Shown piece after piece: positions 1-8,258 of a stretch of DNA of 64,000 bases; positions within the stretch are counted from its first letter, which is position 1; each line of letters begins with the position of its first letter. Source of the stretch: Candidatus Melainabacteria bacterium (lineage in GTDB: Bacteria; Cyanobacteriota; Vampirovibrionia; Obscuribacterales; Obscuribacteraceae); the NCBI GenBank assembly GCA_003242885.1, contig QKMZ01000002.1, positions 124,001-188,000 on the forward strand. The letters run 5' to 3'. The notes under the pieces are model-generated. The model worked only from the letters and a program-made list of their open reading frames with translations, searched no databases and was not told the DNA's origin. A program made the position numbers and the translations under genes.

Positions 1-1
1 G

Positions 2-637
2 ATGAATTGGCATCAGCCCGCACTCCTGGCTGATTACATTAGTTATCCTTATCTCTGGCAATATTGCTTGAAGCCCAATGTTTCTCTTTCCGAAAAGGTT
101 TTGCTCATTTGCAGTAAGCATAGCGAGCTGATTGCGCAAGGCGGACTGCTGCGCGTCGGCACAATGTACAGCCTGGATGAGGCTGCCGAATGGCTGACGC
201 ACGGTGGCAAAATCGCCAAGAAAGGCGTTTTGATTGTCCAGGAAGGCGGAATTAGAACCGACGAAGCGGCGGTGGCTAACTTCCAAGCGATGGCTCGCCG
301 GCAGGCGGCCGCCGACCTGGTAAACCAAAAACCGGTCGACTGGGACAAGATAGTTCTCAAAGAGATAGTCACTTATATTCAGCAGCATGGCGGAAAAGTC
401 TGCTTCTGCTACATTCCAGTGGGATCTGTAATGAGTAAGCCGCTTTCAACAGATATTCGAAAGCAGGACATTAGAGATTTTGAGGACGTGGCAAAGAAAT
501 GGGGCTGCAAGTACTACCACCCAAATTTCCAACCTGAAGGCGACGACGATTTCCCTGACATGATGCACTTGAGCGAACCGAAATCGCATCTTTACACGAA
601 AGCGCTCTCGGAAGCCTATCTCCGCGATCCGCCCTAG
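2..637 (+). CDS. C-terminal part of an SGNH-hydrolase-like protein (probably 5'-truncated by the window edge)
   Basis: The frame is open from the first bases, so the 211 visible residues are probably only the C-terminal part of a longer protein; the ATG at position 2 need not be the start. Near the C-terminus an Asp-x-x-His block (DMMH followed by LSEPKSHLY) resembles the last catalytic block of SGNH/GDSL hydrolases and DltD/AlgJ-like O-acyl transferases, where Asp and His complete the triad. The preceding CFCYIPVGSV strand fits the same fold. No signal peptide or membrane segment is seen in the visible part. The next gene converges from the other strand about 65 bp away. The family call is an inference from one motif. 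Confidence 0.5.
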   Translation: MNWHQPALLADYISYPYLWQYCLKPNVSLSEKVLLICSKHSELIAQGGLLRVGTMYSLDEAAEWLTHGGKIAKKGVLIVQEGGIRTDEAAVANFQAMARRQAAADLVNQKPVDWDKIVLKEIVTYIQQHGGKVCFCYIPVGSVMSKPLSTDIRKQDIRDFEDVAKKWGCKYYHPNFQPEGDDDFPDMMHLSEPKSHLYTKALSEAYLRDPP

Positions 638-702
638 AAATAGGCTCGGCCGGAGCGCTGGCTTCCAACCGGCATTTTCTGCGTTCTCTATTTTTTCGTT
701 CT

Positions 703-2292
703 CTAATTTGCCGAAGGTTTCAACTTCTCATTGACGAAAAGCTTTGAGGCTTTGTCCTCTGCGACCAGCTTCCAATCAGGGTTTTTGGAGAGCTCTCCAC
801 CAAGCAAACTGTTGCTTGGCATTATCACCCAGTACAAATGATATTTTTCGAAGACCTTTTCAAATCCCGGCAGAGCGCGCGAGCAACTGGCATATTCGAG
901 ATAGAAAGACTCGGGGAAAAAGTCGGCGCGGTCATCAATGAAAACGCGCTTTCCTGTTTTGTATCTCAGAAATCCGCCCCAGTTGTCGTAATTAAAACCG
1001 TTTGCCGGATCAAGATTGTTTTTCACAACATAATCAAGCGTCTTAGTTGGTTTGTCTTTTGGATTAAAACCTGAATTCAAAATTTGGTTACCGGCTACGC
1101 TGCCTCCCATGAAGGCTGCGACCGCGAGGAAAAGCGAGAAAACGATGGGAACCACATGCATCTTGCACTGCAGCTCCTGCGCTTCAAAATCACTGAATGC
1201 TTTGCGCCCACGTGCAATGACCTTTTGCAATACGTTCTGGTTTTCCGTTGCGATACTTCCGAACAGCTTCATATGCCCAAGCAGCTCTCCGATTGCGGGC
1301 AGGGCGACGATAGCGAAAAGCGGCATGTTGCGTTTTGCTTGTAGCGCCATGTGGGCGAAGGTCACGACGGTTAGAAACCTTGGCAGACTGATGTTTTTCG
1401 CAGCGCGGAAAAGACCAGCCAGCAACGCGAAGAATAAAATCTCCAGGCAAATAGAGTGAAGATCGCCATGGAAAGCCGGAGATTGAAATTCGTCCGTTTG
1501 AGAGACCACAGCGGTTTTTGTTTTCAAATACAAATAAATGTACTGGTGCAACTCGATGCCGTATGGATTGACCAGGGTAACGGCACAGAGGGCAACAAGC
1601 AGAATGAATAATGATTTGAGACGTTGAAAGTTGTTCTTCGCGCCTTCTGCGTCCGAGTTGAAAAAACATCCAAACAATATGGCTACAAAATAAATTCCTG
1701 AAATTCCAATTCCCAAGGCAAATGCCGGGTGCATGTTCGTCCACAGAATCATCGTCGGAATCAGCCATAGACAGAGCTTCTTGAAGTCCAGGCGCCCGCG
1801 GTAAAAGTCTTCCAGCTTAGTCGAAAAAATGTACACGCCCCAGAAGTTGAGCAGGTGAGGGCGAGCTAGAAAGTGCATCGCCGACAGCAATGAACCGACG
1901 ACAACAAAGAATAAGCTTGGGAAAACCGATACACCATCCCGGCGCATGCGGTCGTACAGCATGAGAAAAAGACTGCTGATGGTGACGCTGCACGCGACGG
2001 CTAACAGGTTCAAACCACCGGCTTTGACGAGCAACGCCATAATCACATCGGTCAGCCATTGGTAGGCGACCCAGGGGCGCCCTGCGTGCGATGACGTGAG
2101 AATGTCCGTGTGCGGGATCGAGCCGGTGTCGAGAATGTGCATTCCGGTGACGATGTGCCAACCGGTAGAACCATCACCGAAAAGAAAATTCGGAAGCATG
2201 AAGAGAGTCAGGCTGGCCAGAAAAATGAAGAGCATGTCGCCCGCGTCAGGCAAAGGCGACTTCTGGGGAACCTCAGGGTCAGACATTTTCAC
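703..2292 (-). CDS. Polytopic membrane protein, GT-C glycosyltransferase-like
   Basis: 529 residues with roughly ten hydrophobic segments. The first luminal-type loop holds DGSTGWHIVTG and DTGSIPHTD, and the C-terminal soluble region holds FNYDNWGGFLRYK followed by VFIDDRADFF. A 'YDNWGGY...DDRADF' block near the C-terminus is typical of membrane glycosyltransferase-like (GT-C fold) proteins of unknown substrate. The protein is clearly paralogous to the one at 25840-27408, which has the same FNYDNWGG and IDDWADF blocks and the same membrane layout. It lies 18 bp downstream of the gene at 2311-3129 on the same strand, so the two are probably cotranscribed. A lipid-linked sugar donor is plausible for GT-C folds but cannot be read from the sequence. 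Confidence 0.6.
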   Translation of the reverse strand: MKMSDPEVPQKSPLPDAGDMLFIFLASLTLFMLPNFLFGDGSTGWHIVTGMHILDTGSIPHTDILTSSHAGRPWVAYQWLTDVIMALLVKAGGLNLLAVACSVTISSLFLMLYDRMRRDGVSVFPSLFFVVVGSLLSAMHFLARPHLLNFWGVYIFSTKLEDFYRGRLDFKKLCLWLIPTMILWTNMHPAFALGIGISGIYFVAILFGCFFNSDAEGAKNNFQRLKSLFILLVALCAVTLVNPYGIELHQYIYLYLKTKTAVVSQTDEFQSPAFHGDLHSICLEILFFALLAGLFRAAKNISLPRFLTVVTFAHMALQAKRNMPLFAIVALPAIGELLGHMKLFGSIATENQNVLQKVIARGRKAFSDFEAQELQCKMHVVPIVFSLFLAVAAFMGGSVAGNQILNSGFNPKDKPTKTLDYVVKNNLDPANGFNYDNWGGFLRYKTGKRVFIDDRADFFPESFYLEYASCSRALPGFEKVFEKYHLYWVIMPSNSLLGGELSKNPDWKLVAEDKASKLFVNEKLKPSAN

Positions 2293-2310
2293 CCAACTTG
2301 GTTTATTCGA

Positions 2311-3129
2311 TTAAGAGAAAGATTGTGTGTTAAGCCAGCCGCGAACTTGCAGAGACTCTGCCATTTTACACATACCGGTAAGTTCGTCGTACATGGCGAC
2401 CGCCAATTGGTGCATTGAAATCTGTCCGCTCGACAGCAGATATTCGCCAACCTGCAGTGATTGCATTTGTGTATCTGTGACGTAGCCAGCGCTCAACACA
2501 AGTTCTTTAAGCGGAATTTCCGGGGCGATAGCCATTTGGTTTTTGAGAGCTTGAACTTCGGCTGGTCCGATGACGCGGCAGGCTTTGAGCATGTCGATGA
2601 GTAATGGCAGCTTTTCTTCCATCGGAACTGTGATGGCTTGCTGCGGTTTTGCCGGCACTGCTTCGTGGGTCGCGACGGCTGGCGTCGGCACGACTTCCGG
2701 CTCGAGCGAGCCGTCTTCGCCGATAGCTTTTTGTTCGATGAGCCAGGTTCTGACTGCGACAAGATCATGGCTTAGCCGAAGTCTTGGCTTTCTGAGAATG
2801 TAGCCGGCGTCGAGCAGGCGGTAATACTCATCGCGTCTATCTCGAGCATTGGCAACGCGCTGGAAATTACGGATGGCGCGCAAGTATCCGGACAAGACTG
2901 CGGTTTGCGAAACATCGCAGGAGAGACCGAGTAGTGGATAAAGGCTGGTGGCGTTTTTCTCGCCATCGCTGCGAGGAGGCGGGAGCAAGTCGGGGAAAAG
3001 TTGATAAAGCTGGCGCACGACGGTGAGAACGCCTTTCACGTCGTTGATAGCCCAACTCTGACGCAGCGAAGCGCAAAGAATTTGGCTTTCTAATTCGATG
3101 CGGTTGGCGCCACCAGAGGTCTCTGCCAT
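2311..3129 (-). CDS. Unknown cytosolic protein with J-domain-like and MshEN-like regions
   Basis: 272 residues without signal peptide or membrane segment. Residues about 65-125 (SLYPLLGLSCDVSQTAVLSGYLRAI and onward) recall a degenerate J-domain: a 'YxLLGL' entry followed by two charged helices, but no HPD tripeptide is present. The C-terminal 80 residues contain two copies of an 'L..AGYVT..Q...L / LLSSGQIS..QL..A' pattern that resembles the MshEN/T2SSE N-terminal fold, a c-di-GMP-binding module in type II/IV secretion ATPases. Both similarities are weak. A Pro/Ala-rich linker (about 148-170) joins the halves. It is followed by the membrane protein at 703-2292. Function unknown. Confidence 0.6.
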   Translation of the reverse strand: MAETSGGANRIELESQILCASLRQSWAINDVKGVLTVVRQLYQLFPDLLPPPRSDGEKNATSLYPLLGLSCDVSQTAVLSGYLRAIRNFQRVANARDRRDEYYRLLDAGYILRKPRLRLSHDLVAVRTWLIEQKAIGEDGSLEPEVVPTPAVATHEAVPAKPQQAITVPMEEKLPLLIDMLKACRVIGPAEVQALKNQMAIAPEIPLKELVLSAGYVTDTQMQSLQVGEYLLSSGQISMHQLAVAMYDELTGMCKMAESLQVRGWLNTQSFS

Positions 3130-3216
3130 CTAATCCTCAAACCCTAGACTCTATCAATCAGCAATCTAGCCGCTGCTTTTCTCGTACCCGATACCGATTA
3201 TTTTCAATTCCGACTT

Positions 3217-3660
3217 CTAATTTTCAATTTCAAAAGTCAGTTCCGTATGCCCCACTCTAATCTTGTCTCCTGCGGAAAGCACTTGTCTTTTCACAACAGG
3301 ATGCCCGTTCAAAAGAGTACCGTTGGTCGAACCTAAGTCTTCAAGCCAGAAGTCGCTTTCTTCATAAGAAATCCATGCATGGTGGCGGGAAGTGAATGTG
3401 TCATCAGGTATGACGACCTGATTGGACGGGTCTCTTCCTATCTTCACCTTGCGGTTCTTCAGCGGGACCTTTTGTCCCGTCTTTTGAACTACTACGATGA
3501 CCTGTTTCGGCAATTCGGACTCATCGCCCTCCGACGCCTTCATGTAATCGAGCTGAAGGCTCTTGAGGTCGAGATCGGTCACAGTTGCGCAGTATACGCA
3601 TCTGGTTCCGACAGGTGTTGGGCGTCCGCAGCTAGGACAAGGTTCGGTATTGTCGGTCAT
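3217..3660 (-). CDS. Zinc-ribbon plus FHA-domain protein
   Basis: 147 residues. The N-terminus carries a treble-clef or ribbon motif, CPSCGRPTPVGTRCVYC, with four cysteines at about residues 8-24. Residues about 70-147 form a forkhead-associated domain with all hallmark pieces: the GRDPSNQV strand, SRHHA (phosphothreonine-binding Ser-Arg-x-His), and the LGSTNGTLLNG loop. FHA domains bind phosphothreonine peptides, usually targets of Ser/Thr kinases; no kinase is in the window. It sits 87 bp upstream of the gene at 2311-3129 and may be expressed with it. The FHA call is secure; the partner is unknown. Confidence 0.85.
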   Translation of the reverse strand: MTDNTEPCPSCGRPTPVGTRCVYCATVTDLDLKSLQLDYMKASEGDESELPKQVIVVVQKTGQKVPLKNRKVKIGRDPSNQVVIPDDTFTSRHHAWISYEESDFWLEDLGSTNGTLLNGHPVVKRQVLSAGDKIRVGHTELTFEIEN

Positions 3661-3947
3661 CTATCTACTGGTTAATTGAAAACGTTCAGATCTTCAAAGG
3701 GTACACTCTGACCATATTATAGAGGACGAAGGAAACGCGGTCCGGCAATAGATTCACAAATATTTTGCTGAGGGAGAATCTTGTAATCCCTCGTCAACCG
3801 GGCGTTCTTGGCATCCCCACCCAGAGGTTGTAAGAGAATCTCGTTTTGAAGCGCTCTGTGTGCTTTTAGCGAATACGTGGTTAGGCTCTCAAGCAGCAAG
3901 CTTGTTCGGTTGGCTTTTCAAGTCTGTTGTGTAATGTGAAGAATGAG

Positions 3948-3987
3948 GACGCCGCAACTCACGTCTGGTAGAGGGCGTTGCGGCGTC
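3948..3987 (-). terminator. Hairpin with a perfect 11-bp stem, likely terminator
   Basis: GACGCCGCAAC at 3948-3958 pairs exactly with GTTGCGGCGTC at 3977-3987 across an 18-nt loop. It lies 28 bp past the stop of the zinc-ribbon gene at 4016 on the minus strand, and the following minus-strand bases are moderately T-rich (CTCATTCTTCAC). The rest of the 355-bp gap between 3661 and 4015 shows nothing else I can name. Confidence 0.6.
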
Positions 3988-4015
3988 AAATTGAGACTAT
4001 GTTTCGTCTTGATTC

Positions 4016-4366
4016 TCAGACTGTGGCGATTTCGACGTCTCTGTCTGTTGATGCGTCTGCGTCTGTGTCTGTGGCAGGTTGTCCTTCGAGTTTTTTTGTG
4101 CGAAAGCAATAGCTGCAGTACACCGGCCTATAACCTTTCGGTTGGAAGGGCACTCTTGTGGGCGAACCGCATTCGGCGCAATTTACTTCAGCAGTGCGGC
4201 CGGGGTCTTCCCCATTGCGTTGCACCCTCATCAAAATGCGGCAATTTGGGCACCTTTTGGGCTCGTTCACGAGTCCCTTGGCGCTGAAAAATTCTTGCTC
4301 GCCGGCTGAGAATACAAATGTTTTGCCGCAATCGCGGCAAGTGAGATCTTTATTCGAAAATTCCAT
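4016..4366 (-). CDS. Double zinc-ribbon protein
   Basis: 116 residues. Two cysteine modules are visible: CRDCGKTFVFSAGEQEFF...PKRCPNCR (residues about 10-42), which is the 'probable zinc-ribbon' seen in many short bacterial proteins, and CAECGSPTRVPFQPKGYRPVYCSYC (about 63-87), the CxxC...VPFxPxxxxPVxCxxC module often found appended to RNA-related proteins. The last 25 residues are Asp/Thr-rich and probably disordered. It stands alone, 241 bp from the end of tsaD and followed by a strong hairpin. A nucleic-acid-linked role is suggested only by the zinc modules. Confidence 0.8.
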   Translation of the reverse strand: MEFSNKDLTCRDCGKTFVFSAGEQEFFSAKGLVNEPKRCPNCRILMRVQRNGEDPGRTAEVNCAECGSPTRVPFQPKGYRPVYCSYCFRTKKLEGQPATDTDADASTDRDVEIATV

Positions 4367-4535
4367 ATACGAGAAACCTTAACTGCCCCGGGGATTTCCA
4401 TATACAGCCCGCTACCAAGGAGCTTGTTCTGCGGGCGGTTCTGCTTGCTGACAACGGCAGACTAGCCCATGCTATCACGCGGGACAGGCGTGCGGAAGGC
4501 TAAATGCGGGTTCTCTGGGGAAATTGCCATACAAA

Positions 4536-4551
4536 TATGGTAATCACCATA
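4536..4551 (-). terminator. Possible weak terminator after tsaD
   Basis: TATGGT (4536-4541) and ACCATA (4546-4551) form a 6-bp hairpin with a four-base loop, 57 bp beyond the tsaD stop. On the minus strand it is followed by TTTGTATGG, so the T-run is poor. The stem is AT-rich and could be chance. Confidence 0.35.
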
Positions 4552-4607
4552 GCCAAAGCTGCAACTGGTCGGCTCATGGCGCATATATCGACAAGCCGGT
4601 TCAATCC

Positions 4608-5600
4608 TTACTCTTCGGAACCCCGGACTGGCTGCCGAGAGTACGCGCCCACATTGAGTTTTGAGTTTTCCCCATGGAAGAAGGCTGCGGCGGCCACCAT
4701 CGCTGCGTTGTCCGTGCAGAGATGGTTTGAAGGGAAGTAAACGCGATAACCGCTTGCCTTCTCGAATTTAGAGCGTAGCTCTCGATTTGCGGCTACACCA
4801 CCGGCCAGCACAATCGTCTTCAAACCCAATTCGTCAGCGGCTTTCAGTGTCTTCTTAACGAGCACCCTCGTGACAGCCTCCTGAAAAGAGGCGCATAAGT
4901 CCTCTATGGGTAACTCGTCGGTAACCTTCTGTAACTTCTCGACTTGACGCAGCACTGCGGTTTTCAATCCACTAAAACTGAAATCATATCCTTTGACTAC
5001 CCCCTCGGGAAATTTGAATGCATTAGGGTTTCCCTTAGATGCAATTTTGTCGATTACCGGGCCGCCCGGATAGCCAAGACCTAAAAGCCTTCCAACCTTG
5101 TCGTATGCTTCGCCGGCCGCGTCGTCAAGCGTCTCTCCAAGTATTTGAATGTCGTCAAAGTTTTTGAAATGCAGTATTTGAGTATGTCCGCCTGAAACAA
5201 GCAGGGCCACAAAGGGCGGCTCCAGGTCTGTATCTATGAAATTGGCGCAGACATGGGCGAATAAGTGATCGACGGTTTTCAGAGGCAGATTCCAGGACCA
5301 GGAAAGCGCTTTGGCAGCCGAGAGTCCAATGAGCAAAGTGCCGATAAGACCTGGTCCTCTGGTGCAGGCAATGCCGTCCAGCTGGTCGTAAGTCAGACCA
5401 GCTTTTGAAAGAGCTTCATCAATCATCAAATTGATCGTTTGAACATGACTGCGTGCAGCAACTTCCGGCACGACGCCGCCGAACTTTTGATGGATAGGTG
5501 TTTGAGAAACCAGACAGCTGGATAAAAGTGTGCGGCCATCTTTGACGATGGCTGCTGCTGTTTCATCGCAACTGGTTTCCAAACCGAGTAAAACAGTCAT
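4608..5600 (-). CDS. tsaD: tRNA N6-adenosine threonylcarbamoyltransferase TsaD
   Basis: 330 residues, the normal TsaD length. TsaD transfers the threonylcarbamoyl group from threonylcarbamoyl-AMP to A37 of ANN-decoding tRNAs, working with TsaB and TsaE in the cytosol. The ASKHA fold starts with LGLETSCDETAAAIV; the metal ligands are seen in DHLFAHVCANF (His112 and His116), and the nucleotide-binding loops appear as LVSGGHTQI and VLAGGVAANRELR. The N-terminus ATG-ACT-GTT matches the family start. TsaB and TsaE are not in the window. This is the most securely identified housekeeping gene here. Confidence 0.97.
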   Translation of the reverse strand: MTVLLGLETSCDETAAAIVKDGRTLLSSCLVSQTPIHQKFGGVVPEVAARSHVQTINLMIDEALSKAGLTYDQLDGIACTRGPGLIGTLLIGLSAAKALSWSWNLPLKTVDHLFAHVCANFIDTDLEPPFVALLVSGGHTQILHFKNFDDIQILGETLDDAAGEAYDKVGRLLGLGYPGGPVIDKIASKGNPNAFKFPEGVVKGYDFSFSGLKTAVLRQVEKLQKVTDELPIEDLCASFQEAVTRVLVKKTLKAADELGLKTIVLAGGVAANRELRSKFEKASGYRVYFPSNHLCTDNAAMVAAAAFFHGENSKLNVGAYSRQPVRGSEE

Positions 5601-5783
5601 TTTTCAGCTCTAAATAAGAGATCTAATCTTACACCTTTAGATGAAAAGCTGTGAAATGCTCGCCTTGTTGTAGCTTTCGGCGCTCCGAAGGTCCCCGGGC
5701 AGCCTTAGGGTAAAAGAATTATCGGCGCTAGTGGGTACCCCAAAAATGCCTGCCGCTGAGGCGTGTAATAGCCTAAAAACCTA

Positions 5784-5812
5784 TTGACAAGCGCGGTTGA
5801 GAAGAGTAGTAT
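5784..5812 (+). promoter_or_regulatory. Sigma-70-type promoter
   Basis: TTGACA at 5784-5789 and TAGTAT at 5807-5812, with an ideal 17-bp spacer. The predicted start near 5819 would give a leader of about 180 nt before the secreted-protein gene at 6002. No other recognisable gene lies between tsaD and this promoter. Confidence 0.75.
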
Positions 5813-5820
5813 TCTGCCAT

Positions 5821-5950
5821 CTATGCTCTTTTCGCCCATGCTTTTTATGGGCACATAGTAAAGGGGCTAGAACCGAAGGGTTCGCCTTGGCGAGTCGTGA
5901 GGTTCTTAGATAAATCGGTGGAGTTTTTCACCGATTGTGAGCAATCACAA
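5821..5950 (+). promoter_or_regulatory. Structured 5' leader upstream of the secreted-protein pair
   Basis: Directly after the promoter several helices follow each other. Helix A is CTATG/CATAG (5821-5825 with 5854-5858) enclosing GCCCAT/ATGGGC (5834-5839 with 5847-5852). Helix B is CTAGAACC with GGTTCTTAG (5867-5874 with 5901-5909, one bulge). Helix C is AATCGGTG/CACCGATT (5913-5920 with 5929-5936). Helix D is TTGTGA/TCACAA (5935-5940 with 5945-5950) closed by a GCAA tetraloop of the GNRA class and sharing two bases with helix C, so C and D compete slightly. It matches no riboswitch class I can name from the primary sequence. A cis-acting RNA is an inference. Confidence 0.45.
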
Positions 5951-6001
5951 AACCTTACTAAGTAAATTTGTCGGACTCCCTATTTTGACGGGTCTAAATT
6001 C

Positions 6002-6688
6002 ATGAAGAAGCTGCAGCATTTCGCATTTGCATTCGGAGTTGTACTCTTTGCCACTAATTTCTCCGCCCCTGTTTTGGCACAGAGCTCCAACCTCGATTTC
6101 GGTGGCGGTAATTCCATACGAGTTACTCCTAATGGCACCACATTTGGTATGAACGGAAATACCGTCAACATCGGTAATGCCGGTGGCCGAATCAGTGGCT
6201 CAGGCGGCAGCTTCAGCTGGGGTAATGGAACGCAAAACTCCAGCATGGGTCGCACATATGATCTTGACCCAGCTTATCCTTCGCACGGCATGCGCTACGT
6301 CCAGCCACCGCCCGGTGCATTCGGTGAAGGAGCCGGCGGCAATCAATTCAACTCGTCCGGAACGAACGGTGTGATGGGAAGAAGTTCTCGCCGCGAATCC
6401 GGAAATTTGGCTCGACAAGACAATTCATTGCAAGACTACATGGGCGACACCGACGGCAAACAGACTCCGATGTCGCGCGGTGGACTTCCAGAAACAACAA
6501 CAGCTATCCAATCCTTCGACAACATTTATGGAATGACCCGCATCCCCTCCGGTCAGTTCAGATATGGATTCAGCAATCAAGGAGGCGCACTACTGCGCTC
6601 ACCTACTGGATTCGGCAATCAAGGTTTTGGAGGTTTCTTGCCACAGACTTCGACGGGCTCGCTCGACATCAATACGGTCGATCGTTAG
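6002..6688 (+). CDS. Secreted Gly/Asn/Ser-rich protein
   Basis: 228 residues starting MKKLQHFAFAFGVVLFATN with a clear signal peptide ending near APVLAQ (cleavage about residue 26). The mature part is very rich in Gly, Asn, Ser and Gln (DFGGGNSIRVTPNGTTFG, GGRISGSGGSFSWG) and contains no cysteine, which suits a beta-rich, fibrous or adhesive extracellular protein. No enzyme motif is visible. It is the first gene behind the promoter and structured leader at 5784-5950 and is followed 69 bp later by a similar protein. The next locus, on the other strand, encodes a Tad pilus; a link is possible but only positional. Confidence 0.7.
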   Translation: MKKLQHFAFAFGVVLFATNFSAPVLAQSSNLDFGGGNSIRVTPNGTTFGMNGNTVNIGNAGGRISGSGGSFSWGNGTQNSSMGRTYDLDPAYPSHGMRYVQPPPGAFGEGAGGNQFNSSGTNGVMGRSSRRESGNLARQDNSLQDYMGDTDGKQTPMSRGGLPETTTAIQSFDNIYGMTRIPSGQFRYGFSNQGGALLRSPTGFGNQGFGGFLPQTSTGSLDINTVDR

Positions 6689-6757
6689 TTCAAATTCCGC
6701 TTTTTCCGCAGCCGGTAAGGCTAAGAGCATAACTCAAATCTTCAAGGGTTAAATCAA

Positions 6758-7540
6758 ATGATTAGAAAAGCCGCTTTCGCAGCAATCGTCACAACCTTAC
6801 TAAGTCTGCCGGTATACGCCCAAGACTGGAGCACCTCATCAGGCACCACCGGTTCGGGTGGAAGAGAGTCATCTTCTACTGGCTCCCAGGGCATGGCGCC
6901 GGACGATTCGGATTTTACGTCGCCTCAAAATCAAACTCGTCGCAATATGGGTCGCGTTTCCGGCCCTGGTTTTGCTCTTAATGACACTGCTCTTCCAATC
7001 GGTGCCGGTCAAGGATTGGCTCGGGTGAGCGGACCACGTGGTCGCAACGGACTTCCGCCGACAAGGCTCGATAGTTTCGTAAAAGAAGCGGGCGGACATG
7101 CCTGGCATATCTATGGAGACGAAGGCACTTACAGCATTCCTCCATTTTTTGAATTCAGTCCGGTTCACCGTATTGAGCGCGGCATCAACGGACCACGTGC
7201 TGCTGGTCTCACCACACAACACGGTAGCCCGTTGCCACCTGCATGGGGCGGCGATGAATTCGTGAAAACAGAAGGTTTCACGCAGTCCGGCGCACCGTAC
7301 CAAACAGTCAATCCGCTGCTTAATCTTCCGACGCCTGATTTCGGCGGCGGCAATGGCGGTCGTTCCAACTTTGGATTCAATGTCGGTGGACAGCCGGTCA
7401 ATGGAAGTTTCAATCCAAATAGTGGCGGCTTCCGCGGCAGCGTCAACACCGGTCTGGGCACCTTCGGCGGAACATACAATCCGACTACCGGCGGTGGCAC
7501 TGTCAGAATTCCTGGTGGACAAAGTTTCGATTTCCCATAA
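6758..7540 (+). CDS. Secreted Gly-rich protein, related in style to its upstream neighbour
   Basis: 260 residues with signal peptide MIRKAAFAAIVTTLLSLPVYAQ. The mature chain begins with a Ser/Thr/Gly-rich stretch, has a more ordered middle (about 105-165, HAWHIYGDEGTYSIPPFFEF) and ends in a Gly/Asn repeat zone (DFGGGNGGRSNFGFNVGG, GSVNTGLGTFGGTYNPTTGG). The DFGGGN hexapeptide is shared with the protein at 6002-6688, which suggests a common origin or function. The two genes are 69 bp apart in one orientation and probably form an operon. No catalytic residue pattern is recognised; extracellular matrix or surface layer component is a guess. Confidence 0.7.
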   Translation: MIRKAAFAAIVTTLLSLPVYAQDWSTSSGTTGSGGRESSSTGSQGMAPDDSDFTSPQNQTRRNMGRVSGPGFALNDTALPIGAGQGLARVSGPRGRNGLPPTRLDSFVKEAGGHAWHIYGDEGTYSIPPFFEFSPVHRIERGINGPRAAGLTTQHGSPLPPAWGGDEFVKTEGFTQSGAPYQTVNPLLNLPTPDFGGGNGGRSNFGFNVGGQPVNGSFNPNSGGFRGSVNTGLGTFGGTYNPTTGGGTVRIPGGQSFDFP

Positions 7541-7606
7541 ACCGAAATCGAGCGAAATCTGTAGAGTTCAACCTAAGTCAAACTAGGTCAACCAGCGCAT
7601 CCTAAA

Positions 7607-8185
7607 TTAGTTGAATCCCAAGAATGTCAGTGTCTGCTTCTGGAAGAACATGGCGATTACTGTGCCCAGTGCAATTGCCAGTCCGATTGGAATACGCTTC
7701 TTTCTGACTTCAGTAAGTTTTTCCGAATCGACCTGTGGTGCGACCAGTTTGCCGCCCAGGGCAACTGCTGCAAATGCGTTGAAAACTTGCTTCCATGGAA
7801 TCAAGCGACCTAACTGAAACATCGAGATTGCGCCGTAGCAAAGTGCGAAATAAAAAAAGGTTACGAGCACGGTTGTTGTGCCGAGAAACGCGCCCATGCA
7901 TGCCATCAATTTTGCATCGCCCATGCCCATTGGGCCGTCTTCACCATATTTAGGACCGATTGGCAGGTAGATGAAAAACAAAGTGATGGCAGCGCCGACA
8001 AACCAACCAGTCACCGACTGTAGTGCGCCGTCCATGCCCTTGTCCAAATAGTTGAGAAGAATTGCTGCAGCGGATGCAGGGAATGTCAGCAAGTTCGGAA
8101 TCTTTTCAGTGCGCCAGTCGATTACGAGCGCAATCATTACGACTACTATTGCTATTACTTGTGTGATCGTCGTCAGCTGTGTCAC
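7607..8185 (-). CDS. cpaA: Prepilin peptidase of the Tad system (CpaA/TadV type, A24 family)
   Basis: 192 residues, the short form lacking the N-methylation domain. This aspartic membrane peptidase removes the leader of Flp-type prepilins at the cytoplasmic face. The two catalytic aspartates are visible: Asp23 in ALVIDWRTEKIPN and Asp90 in GPMGMGDAKLM, the GxGD signature. Five or six membrane segments fit the family. It closes the minus-strand Tad cluster, 74 bp past the RidA gene. An additional TM segment near the C-terminus (IPIGLAIALGTVIAMFF) is normal. The assignment is secure; the exact pilin substrate is presumably the product of 15846-16043. Confidence 0.92.
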   Translation of the reverse strand: MTQLTTITQVIAIVVVMIALVIDWRTEKIPNLLTFPASAAAILLNYLDKGMDGALQSVTGWFVGAAITLFFIYLPIGPKYGEDGPMGMGDAKLMACMGAFLGTTTVLVTFFYFALCYGAISMFQLGRLIPWKQVFNAFAAVALGGKLVAPQVDSEKLTEVRKKRIPIGLAIALGTVIAMFFQKQTLTFLGFN

Positions 8186-8258
8186 GGTGTTCTTTCTTTC
8201 CTTCGGATTCCGTCTAAGCGAGATGCTTTCGGTTTTCTTTTTTTACAAGATAACTTAA

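Noticed and set aside
1190-1768. 192-residue minus-strand frame inside the membrane protein gene
   Set aside because: Shadow of the real gene at 703-2292; low-complexity Arg/Cys/Ser composition.
3717-3899. 60-residue minus-strand frame in the gap after the FHA gene
   Set aside because: No ribosome binding site, no domain, atypical composition.
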